A stretch of DNA of 64,000 nt from Candidatus Thorarchaeota archaeon (GCA_019057475.1 DXJO01000027.1:1-64000); one strand, 5' to 3'; shown: positions 17,439 through 27,350, counted from the first letter of the stretch. Notes: generated by a model not told the origin, from the sequence alone. Numbers and translations are program-made.

Positions 17439-19153
17439 GCGATACCAGCCTCCTTCAACTGCGTCATAACCCACCGCGCATTCATCTGTCGCCCGTCGTA
17501 CTTGTTGATATGATGATCTACGCCGAAGCCAGTTTCCATCCGGACTAACCTTGCGAACTGCGAAGTTGCGTTCTGCTCCACAGCCACGACCTTCTTTGCT
17601 TTTTTGAAGACTGTCTTCAATGCTGTGGTTCTCAATGGATATACGTCACAGAAGTGTAGTTGATTGATTGACACACCCTCAGCATTGAGAAGGCTGACGG
17701 CTTCATAGACTGAGCCCCATGTTGACCCCCAAGTCAGCAATGTGATGTCGGCTGTTTTCTTACCATAGATTGTGGGCGGGTTTAGTGTCTTGAGTATGTG
17801 AGACACCTTCTTCATCAACTTCTCAACCATTGCTTTGCGTAAGTCAGGATTCTCAGTAATGTGGCCGTTCTCCAAGTGCACGTTGCCGCTATGAATAACT
17901 GTCCTGCCAGCGTCGCCTGGGAAGGCTCTTGGGGATACACCATCCTTGGTGAGTTTGTATCTGAGATACTCTGGGTCCAGCCCTTCAGTAGCAATTAGAC
18001 CGCGATCCACGTTAACGCCCGTGATATCAAAGCGAGGGATATTCATCATCGAATCAGCATAGTACTGGTCTCCAAGTATCATCACAGGAACCTGAAACTT
18101 GTCAGCCAGGTTAAAGGCCCGCGTGGTAACTTCGAAACCTTCCACTGGATCCTTTGGTGCCAGCAAGATGCGTGGAAATTCGCCTTGACTCGCGTGTGCC
18201 ATGAAGAGAAGGTCTGATTGTTCAGTTCTCGTGGGCAGTCCCGTGGCGGGGCCAGGTCGTTGAGCATTGTATATCACAATTGGGGTTTCTGTGATTGCTG
18301 CTAGTCCGAGCGCCTCGGCCATGAGGGAGAACCCGCCGCCTGAGGTTGTCACGAAAGCTCTAGCACCAGCGAACGATGCTCCGAGACCCATCGTTATCGC
18401 TGATAGCTCATCCTCTGCCTGCAGGGTTCCTATGTTTAGCTTGTGAGCCTGTGAAACGATGTCCTGAAAGACCTGTGTGGAGGGGCTCATGGGGTAAGCA
18501 GAAATCCATTTTAAATTGGAGGCCATCGCCCCCAGAGCCAAAGCACGATTCCCATTGATGAAGAGGAGATCTTTGGACGGACCTTTCTTAACAGAACTAA
18601 GGTTCTGACTACAGGTCCCTGAGAATTGTTCAGTGGTTAGGTCGTACAGAGCTTTTGCGACTGCGACATTGCTGGCAATAACCTTCTCACCTTTCCTCTC
18701 AAACTTGGCTGTGAGAGCGTTTTCGACTAGCTTGAATGGGAATTTGAGCACGGCGAGAGCGGCGCCAAGAGCTGCAGCATTTGTCATTCGCGTACTTCCA
18801 CCCACCTCTTTTGCCGTCTTCTCTAGAGGTGCTGAAAGATGACATGATTCCAGCTCATCAAACTCAATCCCTTCATCAAAAATTATCACACCACCCTCAG
18901 TCAAGCGGCTGCGTTGTTCTACAATCGCATCCTTGGTCATTGCTATGATGAGATCGACCTTGTCAGTGGCAGCGTAGACTGGCGAATCACTCACTCGAAT
19001 CTGGTTGAAGTTGTATCCCCCTCTAATTCTTGATTCAAAATCCTTCAAGATGTGAACATAGAATCCTGTCTTGACGAAGACCTGACTTATCAGGTCGCCA
19101 ATGGTGTCTATCCCTTGCCCGGCTTGGCCACCTGTATTTATTGTGAAATCCAT
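17435..19153 (-). CDS. korA: 2-oxoacid:ferredoxin oxidoreductase, fused gamma-alpha subunit
   Basis: 572 residues. The gamma domain comes first (about 1-190, with GGQAGQGIDTIG and SRIRGG), then the alpha domain (about 200-572, with NGNRALALGA, the YPMSPSTQ substrate loop and GTLQAEDELSAITMG). This gamma-alpha fusion with a separate beta gene is the usual layout for archaeal 2-oxoglutarate/2-oxoacid:ferredoxin oxidoreductases. GGAGG lies about ten bases before the ATG. It is the first gene of a five-gene minus-strand operon with beta, fumC, sdhA and sdhB. Substrate preference (2-oxoglutarate against a broad range) is inferred from context. Confidence 0.93.
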   Translation of the reverse strand: MDFTINTGGQAGQGIDTIGDLISQVFVKTGFYVHILKDFESRIRGGYNFNQIRVSDSPVYAATDKVDLIIAMTKDAIVEQRSRLTEGGVIIFDEGIEFDELESCHLSAPLEKTAKEVGGSTRMTNAAALGAALAVLKFPFKLVENALTAKFERKGEKVIASNVAVAKALYDLTTEQFSGTCSQNLSSVKKGPSKDLLFINGNRALALGAMASNLKWISAYPMSPSTQVFQDIVSQAHKLNIGTLQAEDELSAITMGLGASFAGARAFVTTSGGGFSLMAEALGLAAITETPIVIYNAQRPGPATGLPTRTEQSDLLFMAHASQGEFPRILLAPKDPVEGFEVTTRAFNLADKFQVPVMILGDQYYADSMMNIPRFDITGVNVDRGLIATEGLDPEYLRYKLTKDGVSPRAFPGDAGRTVIHSGNVHLENGHITENPDLRKAMVEKLMKKVSHILKTLNPPTIYGKKTADITLLTWGSTWGSVYEAVSLLNAEGVSINQLHFCDVYPLRTTALKTVFKKAKKVVAVEQNATSQFARLVRMETGFGVDHHINKYDGRQMNARWVMTQLKEAGIA

Positions 19154-19271
19154 GAATGGAACGCCTCCAAATGAAATCGAATCAGCTTACGAGTTCGGAT
19201 GTCATTCTTAATTCCTTTGCTTGGTGAACCACACGGATGACGAAGCCCGCAATCCGTAGCTCAAACTCAAT

Positions 19272-19281
19272 CTTTATATCC
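19272..19281. promoter_or_regulatory. TATA box region between the oxoacid operon and the thermosome gene
   Basis: CTTTATATCC on the plus strand and GGATATAAAG on the minus strand both look like archaeal TATA elements. It lies about 100 bases from each start codon, so it may serve either or both genes with leaders of roughly 80-90 bases. Confidence 0.45.
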
Positions 19282-19382
19282 TAAAGCCCGAAGTCCATGT
19301 ACAGTTTTACCATTGGTAAGCTGGGTTAGGTTACACTGAGTTGACGCCTAGTCCGGTGTACGAATTATTAGGGGAACAAAAA

Positions 19383-21038
19383 ATGGCACAATTATCTGGA
19401 ACACCCATCCTGATTCTAAAGGAGGGCACGGAGCGCGAGCGCGGTAGAAGCGCGCAAGCCAACAACATTATGGCAGGTATCGTTATCGCCGACGCAGTTA
19501 AGTCCACACTTGGACCTCGCGGCATGGATAAGATGCTCGTCGACTCTCTAGGAGATGTCACAATCACAAACGATGGTGCATCAATCCTGAAGGAGATTGA
19601 TGTCCAGCACCCAGCTGCAAAGATGCTTGTTGAGGTGGCAAAGACCCAAGACCAGGAGACTGGTGACGGTACGACCACTTCGGTTGTCATCGCTGGCGAG
19701 CTCTTGAAGAGAGCACAGGACCTGCTTGAGAAGAAGATTCACCCAACGATTATTGTCGGGGGGTATCAGAAAGCGGCGGACAAGGCAACAGAGATTCTGG
19801 CGGATCTATCCATCACCATGGAAGGCCCGGACAAGAAGACCTTGAGAAGCATTGCCAACACGTCTATGAACAGCAAGTCTATAGTTGGTTCAAGGGACCA
19901 CTTTTCTGACATCGCTGTCAAGGCAGTCTTGCAGATTACCGAAGACATCAACGGCAAGAAAAGGGCCGACATTGATATGATTGAGATTATCAAGAAGCAA
20001 GGCAAGAGCCTCAACGAAACCGAGCTCGTGAAGGGCATGGTAATCGATAAGGAAATTGTACACGCTGCTATGCCAAGGAAAGTCGAGGCTGCCAAAATCG
20101 CTCTGGTTAATACGGCGATAGAGGTGACCAAGACCGAGTTCGATGCCGAGATTCGGATTGACAGTCCGGACCAGATCAAAGCCTTCCTCGACGAGGAAGA
20201 GCGCATGCTCAAGAGCATGGTTGACAAAGTCATCGACTCCGGTGCAACTGTTCTCATCTGCCAGAAGGGCATCGATGATGTAGCGCAGCACTATTTGGCC
20301 AAGGCTGGAGTCCTAGCCATCCGAAGGGCTAAGAAGAGCACTCTGGAGAAGCTAGCAAAGGCCACAGGGGCCAGCGTAGCAACAAATCTAGATGAGCTCA
20401 CCAAGGACTACCTAGGCAAAGCAGGCATTGTTGAGGAAGTCAGGATTGCTGATGACAAGCTCCTGTACGTCCGAGACTGCAAGGACCCGAAGGCAGTATC
20501 AATCGTCATCAGAGGCGGCACCGAACATGTCGTCGACGAAGCCGACAGGGCACTGCATGATGCGCTCTCCGTTGTAAGGAATGTCGTCGAGGACAACACA
20601 TACGTTGCTGGCGGCGGTTCCGTTGAAGCAGAGATAGCTAAGCGCTTGGAAACTTATGCCACCCAAATTGGTGGTCGTGAGCAGCTAGCCATCGAGGCAT
20701 TTGCAGAGGCTCTCAGAGTTATCCCAAGAACACTTGCTGAAAATGGCGGTCACGACCCAATTGACATCATTGCCGACCTGAACAAAGATCACTCCAAAGC
20801 AACAGGTATTTGGTACGGTGTGGATGTGTTCAAGGGCAAGAGCGTCAACATGTTGAAGGCAGGTGTCATTGAGCCATCTCGCGTGAAGCATCAGGCCATT
20901 CGTGCAGCGTCAGAAACTGCCCAGATGATCCTTAGGATCGACGATGTGATAGCAGCCAAGGCTGGTCCTCCACCAGCACCACCAGGCGGCGGTATGGGCG
21001 GAATGGGTGGCATGGGCGGCATGCCCGGAATGATGTAA
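19383..21038 (+). CDS. ths: Thermosome subunit (group II chaperonin)
   Basis: 551 residues. The whole family pattern is present: [27 protein letters not shown], the ATP-site [15 protein letters not shown], the [15 protein letters not shown]-type apical region, and the flexible C-terminal tail of GGM repeats ending PGMM. The ATG at 19383 is preferred over an in-frame start 42 bases upstream because family members begin [15 protein letters not shown] and AGGGG precedes it. It folds proteins in the cytosol as an eight-membered double ring. Only one subunit gene is in the window. A clear terminator hairpin follows. Confidence 0.97.
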   Translation: MAQLSGTPILILKEGTERERGRSAQANNIMAGIVIADAVKSTLGPRGMDKMLVDSLGDVTITNDGASILKEIDVQHPAAKMLVEVAKTQDQETGDGTTTSVVIAGELLKRAQDLLEKKIHPTIIVGGYQKAADKATEILADLSITMEGPDKKTLRSIANTSMNSKSIVGSRDHFSDIAVKAVLQITEDINGKKRADIDMIEIIKKQGKSLNETELVKGMVIDKEIVHAAMPRKVEAAKIALVNTAIEVTKTEFDAEIRIDSPDQIKAFLDEEERMLKSMVDKVIDSGATVLICQKGIDDVAQHYLAKAGVLAIRRAKKSTLEKLAKATGASVATNLDELTKDYLGKAGIVEEVRIADDKLLYVRDCKDPKAVSIVIRGGTEHVVDEADRALHDALSVVRNVVEDNTYVAGGGSVEAEIAKRLETYATQIGGREQLAIEAFAEALRVIPRTLAENGGHDPIDIIADLNKDHSKATGIWYGVDVFKGKSVNMLKAGVIEPSRVKHQAIRAASETAQMILRIDDVIAAKAGPPPAPPGGGMGGMGGMGGMPGMM

Positions 21039-21052
21039 CGTATAACAGAGTA

Positions 21053-21090
21053 ATGGAGCCGTAGCGCTCCATCACCTTTCTTTTTCTTGA
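21053..21090 (+). terminator. Hairpin and T-rich terminator after the thermosome gene
   Basis: ATGGAGC and GCTCCAT form a 7-bp stem with a six-base loop (21053-21072), followed by a pyrimidine tract rich in T (CTTTCTTTTTCTT). Confidence 0.65.
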
Positions 21091-21182
21091 GTAAACCACG
21101 GGGATATGACAGCAAGAAAGATTAAGGAAACAATGAAAAACGAGTATAACCCAACTCGACCGCCTTACAGGACGATATCTAG

Positions 21183-22133
21183 ATGACTGATGAGATTGAC
21201 TTGAACTGGGAACTCATAGTGATTGGCGGAGGGCCTGCAGGAATGACCGCGGCCATGTATGGTGCGCGATACGGGCTCAAGACAATGCTACTAGAGTCAA
21301 GAGTCCTAGGAGGAGCGCAGGCCACGAGCCCGGGCATTGAAAACTACCCAGGCTTCAACTTCATTGTTGGCATGGATTTGGCCAATAAAATGAAAGAACA
21401 GCTCAAGAAGTGCGGAGCAGAGTACAAGGAAATCACTGAAGTAAAGAGTATCAAGATACTTGAGGACTCAGGGGACTTCGCTCTGGAAACGAGGCGTGGG
21501 GAGTACATCGCAAAGGCAATAGTCATTGCCACTGGGGGAGGCCACAGAAAGCTGGGTGTGCCAGGAGAGGATGAATTCACAGGAAGAGGTGTTTCCTTCT
21601 GTGCTACCTGTGACGGGCCTCTCTTCAGAGGGAAGACATTGGCTGTCATCGGGGGCGGCAACACCGCTGTAACCGAGGCCCTGTATCTATCTGAACTAGC
21701 AGGGAAGGTTTACGTGATTCATCGAAGAGATGCTCTGAGGGCCGAACAAGCAGTACAGGATATGTTGTTCAGAACTGACGCAGAGATTGTGTGGGACCAT
21801 ATTGTAAAGGAGTTCCACGGTGAGCAGCTGATATCAGACATCCTGATTGAGAATGTCAAGAGTGGCGAAACACGAACCTTGGAGATTGATGGTGTCTTTG
21901 TGGCTCTTGGTTCAGATCCTGAGAGCAAGCTTGTGAAGCCGCTTGAAGTGAAGACGAACAAGCGCGGCGAGATTTTCACAGATGGCGAACAGAAGACAAA
22001 CGTGCAAGGTCTCTTTGCAGCAGGCGATGTCGTGGATGGGATGAAGCAAATCGTTGTGGCAGCTGGTCAAGGCGCAGTTGCTGCAGATTCTGCATACAAG
22101 TACATTCGTAAAGAAAAGACGGGCCCGCGTTAG
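21183..22133 (+). CDS. trxB: Thioredoxin reductase
   Basis: 316 residues. FAD-binding GGGPAGMTAAMYGARYG, the redox-active pair in CATCDG (about residue 140), the NAD(P)H-binding IGGGNTAVTEALYL, and the late FAD contact LFAAGDVVD are in the right order. The HRRDALRA stretch carries arginines of the kind that bind the NADPH phosphate. It keeps thioredoxin-type proteins reduced in the cytosol. No thioredoxin gene is adjacent. Confidence 0.95.
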   Translation: MTDEIDLNWELIVIGGGPAGMTAAMYGARYGLKTMLLESRVLGGAQATSPGIENYPGFNFIVGMDLANKMKEQLKKCGAEYKEITEVKSIKILEDSGDFALETRRGEYIAKAIVIATGGGHRKLGVPGEDEFTGRGVSFCATCDGPLFRGKTLAVIGGGNTAVTEALYLSELAGKVYVIHRRDALRAEQAVQDMLFRTDAEIVWDHIVKEFHGEQLISDILIENVKSGETRTLEIDGVFVALGSDPESKLVKPLEVKTNKRGEIFTDGEQKTNVQGLFAAGDVVDGMKQIVVAAGQGAVAADSAYKYIRKEKTGPR

Positions 22134-22239
22134 TGTACAACCGTTCAACATGGGGAAATGTTAATAACACCCCAGCAGTCCGAGGCACAACGCGCCGAGA
22201 CAGTGTTTTCGGTGTCACCTATTTGACCGTGGTGTCCGC

Positions 22240-23430
22240 ATGAAGAAGGTCCAAGTAGCAGGTTTAGTGCTAGCAGTAGCCATTCTGGCGATGGCATTTA
22301 CAACGATACCAACTGCGGCCAATCCAGCAACCCGTTTTGAATCCCTGAATACTTATCTGACTGATAGGTATGATACAGCCGAAGGGGGCTATAATCTTGA
22401 TGGAGAGGGAACCTCGCGAATAGAGGCAACCTATTCTGCTGCTCTCTTATGGGATGCTATTGGATATCTGGATGCAAGACCCCCGACAGTCGATCTTCTG
22501 AAGATGGCGAACTTCACTCAAAAGGTGCAATGGGATACCGGTGGAGAGAGCAATGAACGCTACGGAGGTTTTGGCTCCTTCATCGCTGGTCTAGTCAGCG
22601 TAGAAACCACCTACAAAGCGATAGCCCTCTGGAAGATTATTACTGCGCAGAGTGGCATTCCGGGCTTGGATGATGTAGAGATTAATGCGACGGCAGCATT
22701 GATGTTCATCAACAGGACTCAGACAACTAGCGGAGGATTCAGTGATGAGGTTGGAGGCAATGCAGACATCGTTTCCACCTACCTCGCGTTGGAGGTCATC
22801 GAAATCCTCGCTAGCGAAACTCCATGGACTCTGGATAGTCTACTTCTCAATAAAACAGCCACAATCATGTGGATTCTGGACTGCAGAGAGGACGATGCCT
22901 ACAAGTTGAGCCCCGAATCAACCACAGCAGGAGTTACACCAAGTGCTGCGGCTCTCCTCTCGCTAAACCTATTGGATGCCCTTCCAGTCGCAACGGTCGT
23001 TCAAGCCACAAAGACATGGATAATGAATCGTCAGGATCTTAACCCCGATGTAATCGAGCTAACTGGGGGTTTTGAGGAAGGGGTTCTGACCAACGATACG
23101 AATCTTCTGAGCACGCACTATGCCCTAAAAGCCATGGACCTACTCAACGCCATCGAGGAAGTCAATGAAACAGTGACGCAGTTTGTTCTGAATTGCCAGT
23201 CATTTGATGGCGCTTGGGCCAATGCTCCGGGCTTCGAAGTCGGATATATCCAGTTCATTGCCAATGCCATGCAATGCTTAACTCTCCTTGAGGAGAATCA
23301 CCTGACCGTCTTGTTAGTGGAGCATCCTGGCACGCCGTCAGTCCCCCTAGTAGATTGGCGACTCCTATTCGTTGTCCTGTTCATCATTGCAGCGATGATT
23401 GTTGGCTTTGTAGCTCTCCGACTTGACTAG
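22240..23430 (+). CDS. Secreted, membrane-anchored alpha/alpha-toroid (prenyltransferase/squalene-cyclase-like repeat) protein
   Basis: 396 residues. An N-terminal signal peptide (MKKVQVAGLVLAVAILAMAF) and a C-terminal membrane helix (LLFVVLFIIAAMIVGFVAL) place the body outside the cell. The body holds about six repeats of roughly 50-60 residues in which a GGF/GGY/GAW glycine-aromatic turn is followed by a helix of the form TYxALxxL. This is the pattern of terpenoid-cyclase/prenyltransferase-type toroids, which also occur in non-catalytic extracellular proteins. No catalytic DxDD or zinc triad was seen, so binding rather than cyclase activity is likely. Several sequons could carry glycans. 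Confidence 0.7.
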   Translation: MKKVQVAGLVLAVAILAMAFTTIPTAANPATRFESLNTYLTDRYDTAEGGYNLDGEGTSRIEATYSAALLWDAIGYLDARPPTVDLLKMANFTQKVQWDTGGESNERYGGFGSFIAGLVSVETTYKAIALWKIITAQSGIPGLDDVEINATAALMFINRTQTTSGGFSDEVGGNADIVSTYLALEVIEILASETPWTLDSLLLNKTATIMWILDCREDDAYKLSPESTTAGVTPSAAALLSLNLLDALPVATVVQATKTWIMNRQDLNPDVIELTGGFEEGVLTNDTNLLSTHYALKAMDLLNAIEEVNETVTQFVLNCQSFDGAWANAPGFEVGYIQFIANAMQCLTLLEENHLTVLLVEHPGTPSVPLVDWRLLFVVLFIIAAMIVGFVALRLD

Positions 23431-23584
23431 GTCGGGACTACAGTTTACAACTCACATGCCATGGGTTCAGAGTGTCAAGTTGACGGAATAGTTGCTGGTG
23501 CTGAAAGATTGCATAGGTTTATCTCACATCTGACTGACTCTGTGTTTGTTCCTGCACTTCCAGGGGATATTGGAGGTGGAATGC

Positions 23585-25162
23585 ATGCAGAACCCCGAAT
23601 TTGATGAAGAGAGCATCCCCAGATACATGAGAGGTTTCGAGTGGTTCTCTCATATGACAAGAACTACAATGTCTGAGAAACCGTGGAAACGATTAGGTTT
23701 GATTTCATTCTACGACGCCCCCTATGCAGAAAGCGAACGTCTGTATCTATCTCCGAAACAAGTCATGGTATCCATGGCAGCTCAAGCGAAGACGAAAGAT
23801 CATGCGCTTGTCTTTGTCGTTGACTCACTGGAGAAGGGTGAAATGGGCTTGAGCACCAAAGCCGGCTTCGATCAGTTCATCGAAATATTCGATGGACTCT
23901 TCCCAGATTCCAAGAAATTCTACTTCGGTTCTAAGGACTCAGAGAGGACTTGGCTGCATGAATACCCTTCACTGAAAATACCTATTGAATGGCTGGTGGG
24001 TCGACCGAACGTGTTTGCAGAGGTTCTGTCAGATGCATCACCAATTGGGGAAATTATCCGGCCGGGCGATGCTTCCTTTGAAGACCTTACTGGGATGATA
24101 GAGGTTCTTGCGGAGAAGCTTGGGCCCCCGTCACTGACTGAGGAAGTCATTGGTAAGATTCGAAGTGCCGAGGCAAGTGAATATGCGGGAGAAGCAGCTG
24201 GCTTGCTGGCATCATTCGTTAATCCAGCAATAGCTGTCACTCGCGGAGTGAAATACTTGGGCAAATTCATGGACTTGGTGAAAGATAGAAGAAGGCAGGA
24301 AGTGAAGGATGTCTACAGAGAATGGACTGAGAGAGTCACCAGTGGCTACTCTGAAGAGAATTTGACTAAGTTCTTCGAACGCGCACCAGAAAGCATGTCT
24401 GAATTTCTCAACGGAGTAACCAACCTCAAGTCCGTGCTTCTCATTACAGAAACGCGTGGAACACTATATGACCTATTCCTACCACTCGTGCTGCAGCACT
24501 TGGTTGAGCAGATTGGTTACATCCCTCCACATCGTCGCCCTAGACGGGAGTCCGAGTTGAAGAAGGCTGACTTGGAAGAGGAGTGGGACGACTCAGCGAT
24601 GTCCTATGAGGACCTAGAGCGAATCGAAGATATTGAGCTTCCACCGGTCACAGATCAGCTCATTCAAACCGTAATCGACAGGCAAGGTGAGATAGTCAGA
24701 GCCGAAATCAAAATCTCCGAGGATGAATTCGAAGGAAAACCTGAAACAATACTGTTTCTTGATGCGGCTACTCATCTCACAAAGTTTCGTCGTTCAAGTA
24801 GATTCGCTCTTAACATTCCGGAGAAATTTCCGAATATGACAGTTGCAGCATCTTTCTTCACTGATCGTGAGAACGTCAGCAATGCTCTGGCAGAAGGCAT
24901 CCTCGATTACATGAGTGAAAGAGCTTTGGTCTTCGATTTACAACCTGGACTCTTTGACCTCGTGACGGCAAACATGCCAGTTTCGAAGAAGGCGTGGCTT
25001 CAGATGCAACTGCAGGAAATGGAGAAGCTGAAGTCAGAGGGAGGAGTCGCATTCCTTGAGTATTACAGACCTTCAAAGGAGCAATGGGTGCTTCGTAGCG
25101 TGGAGAAACCGGACACAGGAGTCCTCAGACAGATACTAAGCTGGTTCCGAAGAGGAAACTAG
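23585..25162 (+). CDS. Conserved-looking protein of unknown function
   Basis: 525 residues, not recognised. The ATG at 23585 is preferred because GGAGGTG ends six bases before it; an upstream in-frame TTG lacks such a site. The N-terminal 170 residues look like an alpha/beta domain (LGLISFYDAP, HALVFVVDSLEKG, KKFYFGSK). The middle is helical and includes a small hydrophobic patch (EAAGLLASFVNPAIAVTRGVKYLGKF). A charged linker (about 330-370) follows, then a C-terminal mixed domain (FLDAATHLTKFRRS...TVAASFFTD) and a basic end. No signal peptide is seen, so it is probably cytosolic or peripheral. The patch could be a membrane-associating helix. Confidence 0.8.
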   Translation: MQNPEFDEESIPRYMRGFEWFSHMTRTTMSEKPWKRLGLISFYDAPYAESERLYLSPKQVMVSMAAQAKTKDHALVFVVDSLEKGEMGLSTKAGFDQFIEIFDGLFPDSKKFYFGSKDSERTWLHEYPSLKIPIEWLVGRPNVFAEVLSDASPIGEIIRPGDASFEDLTGMIEVLAEKLGPPSLTEEVIGKIRSAEASEYAGEAAGLLASFVNPAIAVTRGVKYLGKFMDLVKDRRRQEVKDVYREWTERVTSGYSEENLTKFFERAPESMSEFLNGVTNLKSVLLITETRGTLYDLFLPLVLQHLVEQIGYIPPHRRPRRESELKKADLEEEWDDSAMSYEDLERIEDIELPPVTDQLIQTVIDRQGEIVRAEIKISEDEFEGKPETILFLDAATHLTKFRRSSRFALNIPEKFPNMTVAASFFTDRENVSNALAEGILDYMSERALVFDLQPGLFDLVTANMPVSKKAWLQMQLQEMEKLKSEGGVAFLEYYRPSKEQWVLRSVEKPDTGVLRQILSWFRRGN

Positions 25163-25242
25163 AGCGTTTATCCGTTCTCCCGCAAGAATTATAATCTTGA
25201 GCCATCTTCCTGCCATTATCCCTCAGCCCGGAGGAACGAACA

Positions 25243-25662
25243 TTGAGTAACGGTAATATGACACAAGCACGCGTTCTTGAGATAAAAGAAGGGAATGCCA
25301 TCACCCTGCCAGTCGAATTCGTTGGAAAAATCGGTCACTCCTACGGCCTCGTGATTCTTGTAATGAAAGACAAGAATGTGAAGCTCTATCCGGTAGACAG
25401 TGACAGAGTTCTATATCTTAGATTGGAGATTGAGAAGCTAAGCAAGAGCTTCCTTGAAGAACTTACGATGATCTTTGAGAAAGCTGGACTTGAGGACATA
25501 CTCTTCACTAGCGGGATTTGTCAAGCGGCAAACCGTTGTTTTTACGAGTGTTACTTCACTCCCAAACAGCTTTCAATGTCGGTTCAAGAACTTAACAAAC
25601 ATCTCAATGGCATAACCGGCGTACAGATGGTTGTCCTCGAGGATGTTCAGAAAGGCGATTGA
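25243..25662 (+). CDS. Small protein with AbrB-like N-terminus and possible ACT-like C-terminus
   Basis: 139 residues. The TTG start has GGAGG eight bases upstream; an ATG five codons in is an alternative. The first 50 residues follow the swapped-hairpin pattern (ARVLEIKEGNAITLPVEF) of AbrB/SpoVT DNA-binding proteins. The rest, beginning FLEELTMIFEKAGL and ending GVQMVVLEDV, has the strand/helix rhythm of an ACT-type sensor and includes three cysteines (ICQAANRCFYEC) that might bind metal or respond to redox. It is probably a transcriptional regulator. It lies just before the asparagine-synthase-like gene, whose leader it could act on. Confidence 0.6.
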   Translation: MSNGNMTQARVLEIKEGNAITLPVEFVGKIGHSYGLVILVMKDKNVKLYPVDSDRVLYLRLEIEKLSKSFLEELTMIFEKAGLEDILFTSGICQAANRCFYECYFTPKQLSMSVQELNKHLNGITGVQMVVLEDVQKGD

Positions 25663-25790
25663 GCTATCATCGTGCTACTCCGATAGACTCTGCATCAGGT
25701 TCCAAGTTCAACGTTCCTCCAGCTCATACTTGCGGACTATTCGAACTGTGTGATATGTGAAGGGAATAACTCAAGAGAGCTGTGATTAGG

Positions 25791-27302
25791 ATGGCAGGCA
25801 TTGTGAGCGTAGTAGGGGGCATTTCATCGGAAAATAGCCTGCGCATTCTTAACCTGATGGCCAAATCTGCTAGCCACAGAGGCAGAGAAGAACGTTTCAT
25901 AGTCACAAGTACGGAAGCAGGCATTAGGGTTGTGTCTTCTGCAGCTGAGATTCCTCAGAATCCCCATATGATACTATCACTTTTCACGCACGGGAAAATC
26001 GAAGACCTGATTGACCTGCAGACAGATTCGCTAACCATGATTGATACTGCCACTCCAAAGACGGGTATTCGAGATTTGCTTGAGAGTAGGATCTCTGACA
26101 AGGATTCTCTACCGTGCATATTCAATTCAATCGCAGTGGTCATAGACTCGAGAGGGCTGAGGGTACTCAGATCCATCGATGGAACCAGACCATTTCATTA
26201 TGGCAGAGTGGATGGCTCCGTTTTACTCGCCACTGACAAGAGGAGTCTTTGGGCAGGGGGTATTGGCAATGTGCATTCCTTACATCCTGGTTGTGAATTG
26301 AGGGTATCATGGACAGGAACCATCACGCTTGAGGAGAGTCTGTCAATGGATGAAATCGTCGTTGTCAGAGGAGTCCCTCAGGAGCAGTTGATTCAGTCAT
26401 TGAAGCAAACCTTACTCGGCTCATTTTCCAGGCTCGAAGATTGCGCGAAGTGTGCTGTGCTCTTCTCAGGTGGCGTTGACAGCTCTCTCGCTGGATTGCT
26501 GGCAAGCAAGCGATGCACGAACACTGTGCTGATTAGTACACATGCAAAAGGTTCGCGTGACGCATCTGTCGTTCGGCACGCCGCAGACTTGCTGGCTCTT
26601 GATGTTATCGAGGTGCCAATGAGCGACAAGATGGTGTGGAATCTATTGCCTGAAGTTATCTATGCTACTGAGTGCACGCGCAGGATGGACATAGAGATTG
26701 CATTCCCGTTCTTCATTGCAGCAAGGGAAGCTGGGCGACAGGGAATACCACTTGTAATTTCAGGGCAGGGGCCTGATGAATTGTTTGCTGGGTATGCGAA
26801 GCATGTTAGACTCTACGAGAATAGAGGTGAAGAAGCTCTCGAAGTCCAACTCAGGAAAGAGGTTTCAATCACTCATGAAACCAACATCGAACGTGATGAA
26901 CGAGCAATCTCATTTTACGGTGCTGATGCATGGTTCCCGTATTTTGACCATGAGTTCGTGAAACTTGCACTTAGCATCCCGGCCAACTGTAAGATTGCAG
27001 TGGGTAAAACCCCTGAACGCAAGATTATCTTCCGTGAGCTAGCCACTGAATTGGGTCTACCTACGGAGTTGGCTCACGCCCCGAAGAAAGCCACTCAGTA
27101 TAGCTCTGGGGCAGCAAGGATGTTGAAAACTGCCATTAGTAAACATGTACCTGAATGTCGAGATCTGACCAAAAGGCAGTCAGATCTGAGAGTGCAAGAT
27201 GTCTTGAACTACATCGCGAAGCAACTCGATATGCCGATTCGAAACGATGTTACACACAGTTACAATTTTGACGTGAAATCGAGTTCCTTGATTACCGGAT
27301 AG
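25791..27302 (+). CDS. Asparagine-synthase-like protein lacking the glutaminase cysteine
   Basis: About 503 residues. The N-terminal domain has the class II glutamine amidotransferase fold (MAGIVSVVGG, SHRGREE), but residue 2 is alanine where AsnB has its catalytic cysteine (MCGI). The synthetase domain keeps the pyrophosphatase loop FSGGVDSSL and ISGQGPDELFAGY and the late YFDHEFVKLAL. It should therefore activate a carboxylate with ATP but not take ammonia from glutamine. It may use free ammonia or another nucleophile, as the beta-lactam synthetase branch does. The ATG at 25791 is preferred over a GTG nine bases upstream because the GTGAT there works better as a ribosome-binding site. Confidence 0.85.
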   Translation: MAGIVSVVGGISSENSLRILNLMAKSASHRGREERFIVTSTEAGIRVVSSAAEIPQNPHMILSLFTHGKIEDLIDLQTDSLTMIDTATPKTGIRDLLESRISDKDSLPCIFNSIAVVIDSRGLRVLRSIDGTRPFHYGRVDGSVLLATDKRSLWAGGIGNVHSLHPGCELRVSWTGTITLEESLSMDEIVVVRGVPQEQLIQSLKQTLLGSFSRLEDCAKCAVLFSGGVDSSLAGLLASKRCTNTVLISTHAKGSRDASVVRHAADLLALDVIEVPMSDKMVWNLLPEVIYATECTRRMDIEIAFPFFIAAREAGRQGIPLVISGQGPDELFAGYAKHVRLYENRGEEALEVQLRKEVSITHETNIERDERAISFYGADAWFPYFDHEFVKLALSIPANCKIAVGKTPERKIIFRELATELGLPTELAHAPKKATQYSSGAARMLKTAISKHVPECRDLTKRQSDLRVQDVLNYIAKQLDMPIRNDVTHSYNFDVKSSSLITG

Positions 27303-27314
27303 TTTTCATAGCAC

Positions 27315-27330
27315 GCAAGGCTTCGCTTGC
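27315..27330 (+). terminator. Hairpin after the asparagine-synthase-like gene
   Basis: GCAAG and CTTGC form a 5-bp stem with a six-base loop (GCTTCG) 13 bases past the stop. No T tract follows, so its role as a terminator is only plausible. Confidence 0.35.
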
Positions 27331-27342
27331 TGAGTCGCTAGG

Positions 27343-27350
27343 GATATATA
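27343..27350 (+). promoter_or_regulatory. TATA box of the HMG-CoA synthase operon
   Basis: GATATATA, about 25 bases before position 27372. This predicts a leader of about 150 bases before the HMG-CoA synthase ATG at 27521, unusually long for an archaeal message. Confidence 0.6.

Noticed and set aside
17439-17474. Longer N-terminus for the oxoacid oxidoreductase beta subunit
   Set aside because: It lies wholly inside the alpha gene; ATGA coupling at 17438 is a better start.
19341-19382. Longer N-terminus for the thermosome
   Set aside because: Family members begin at MAQLSGTPI; the extension lies in the leader and lacks a ribosome-binding site.
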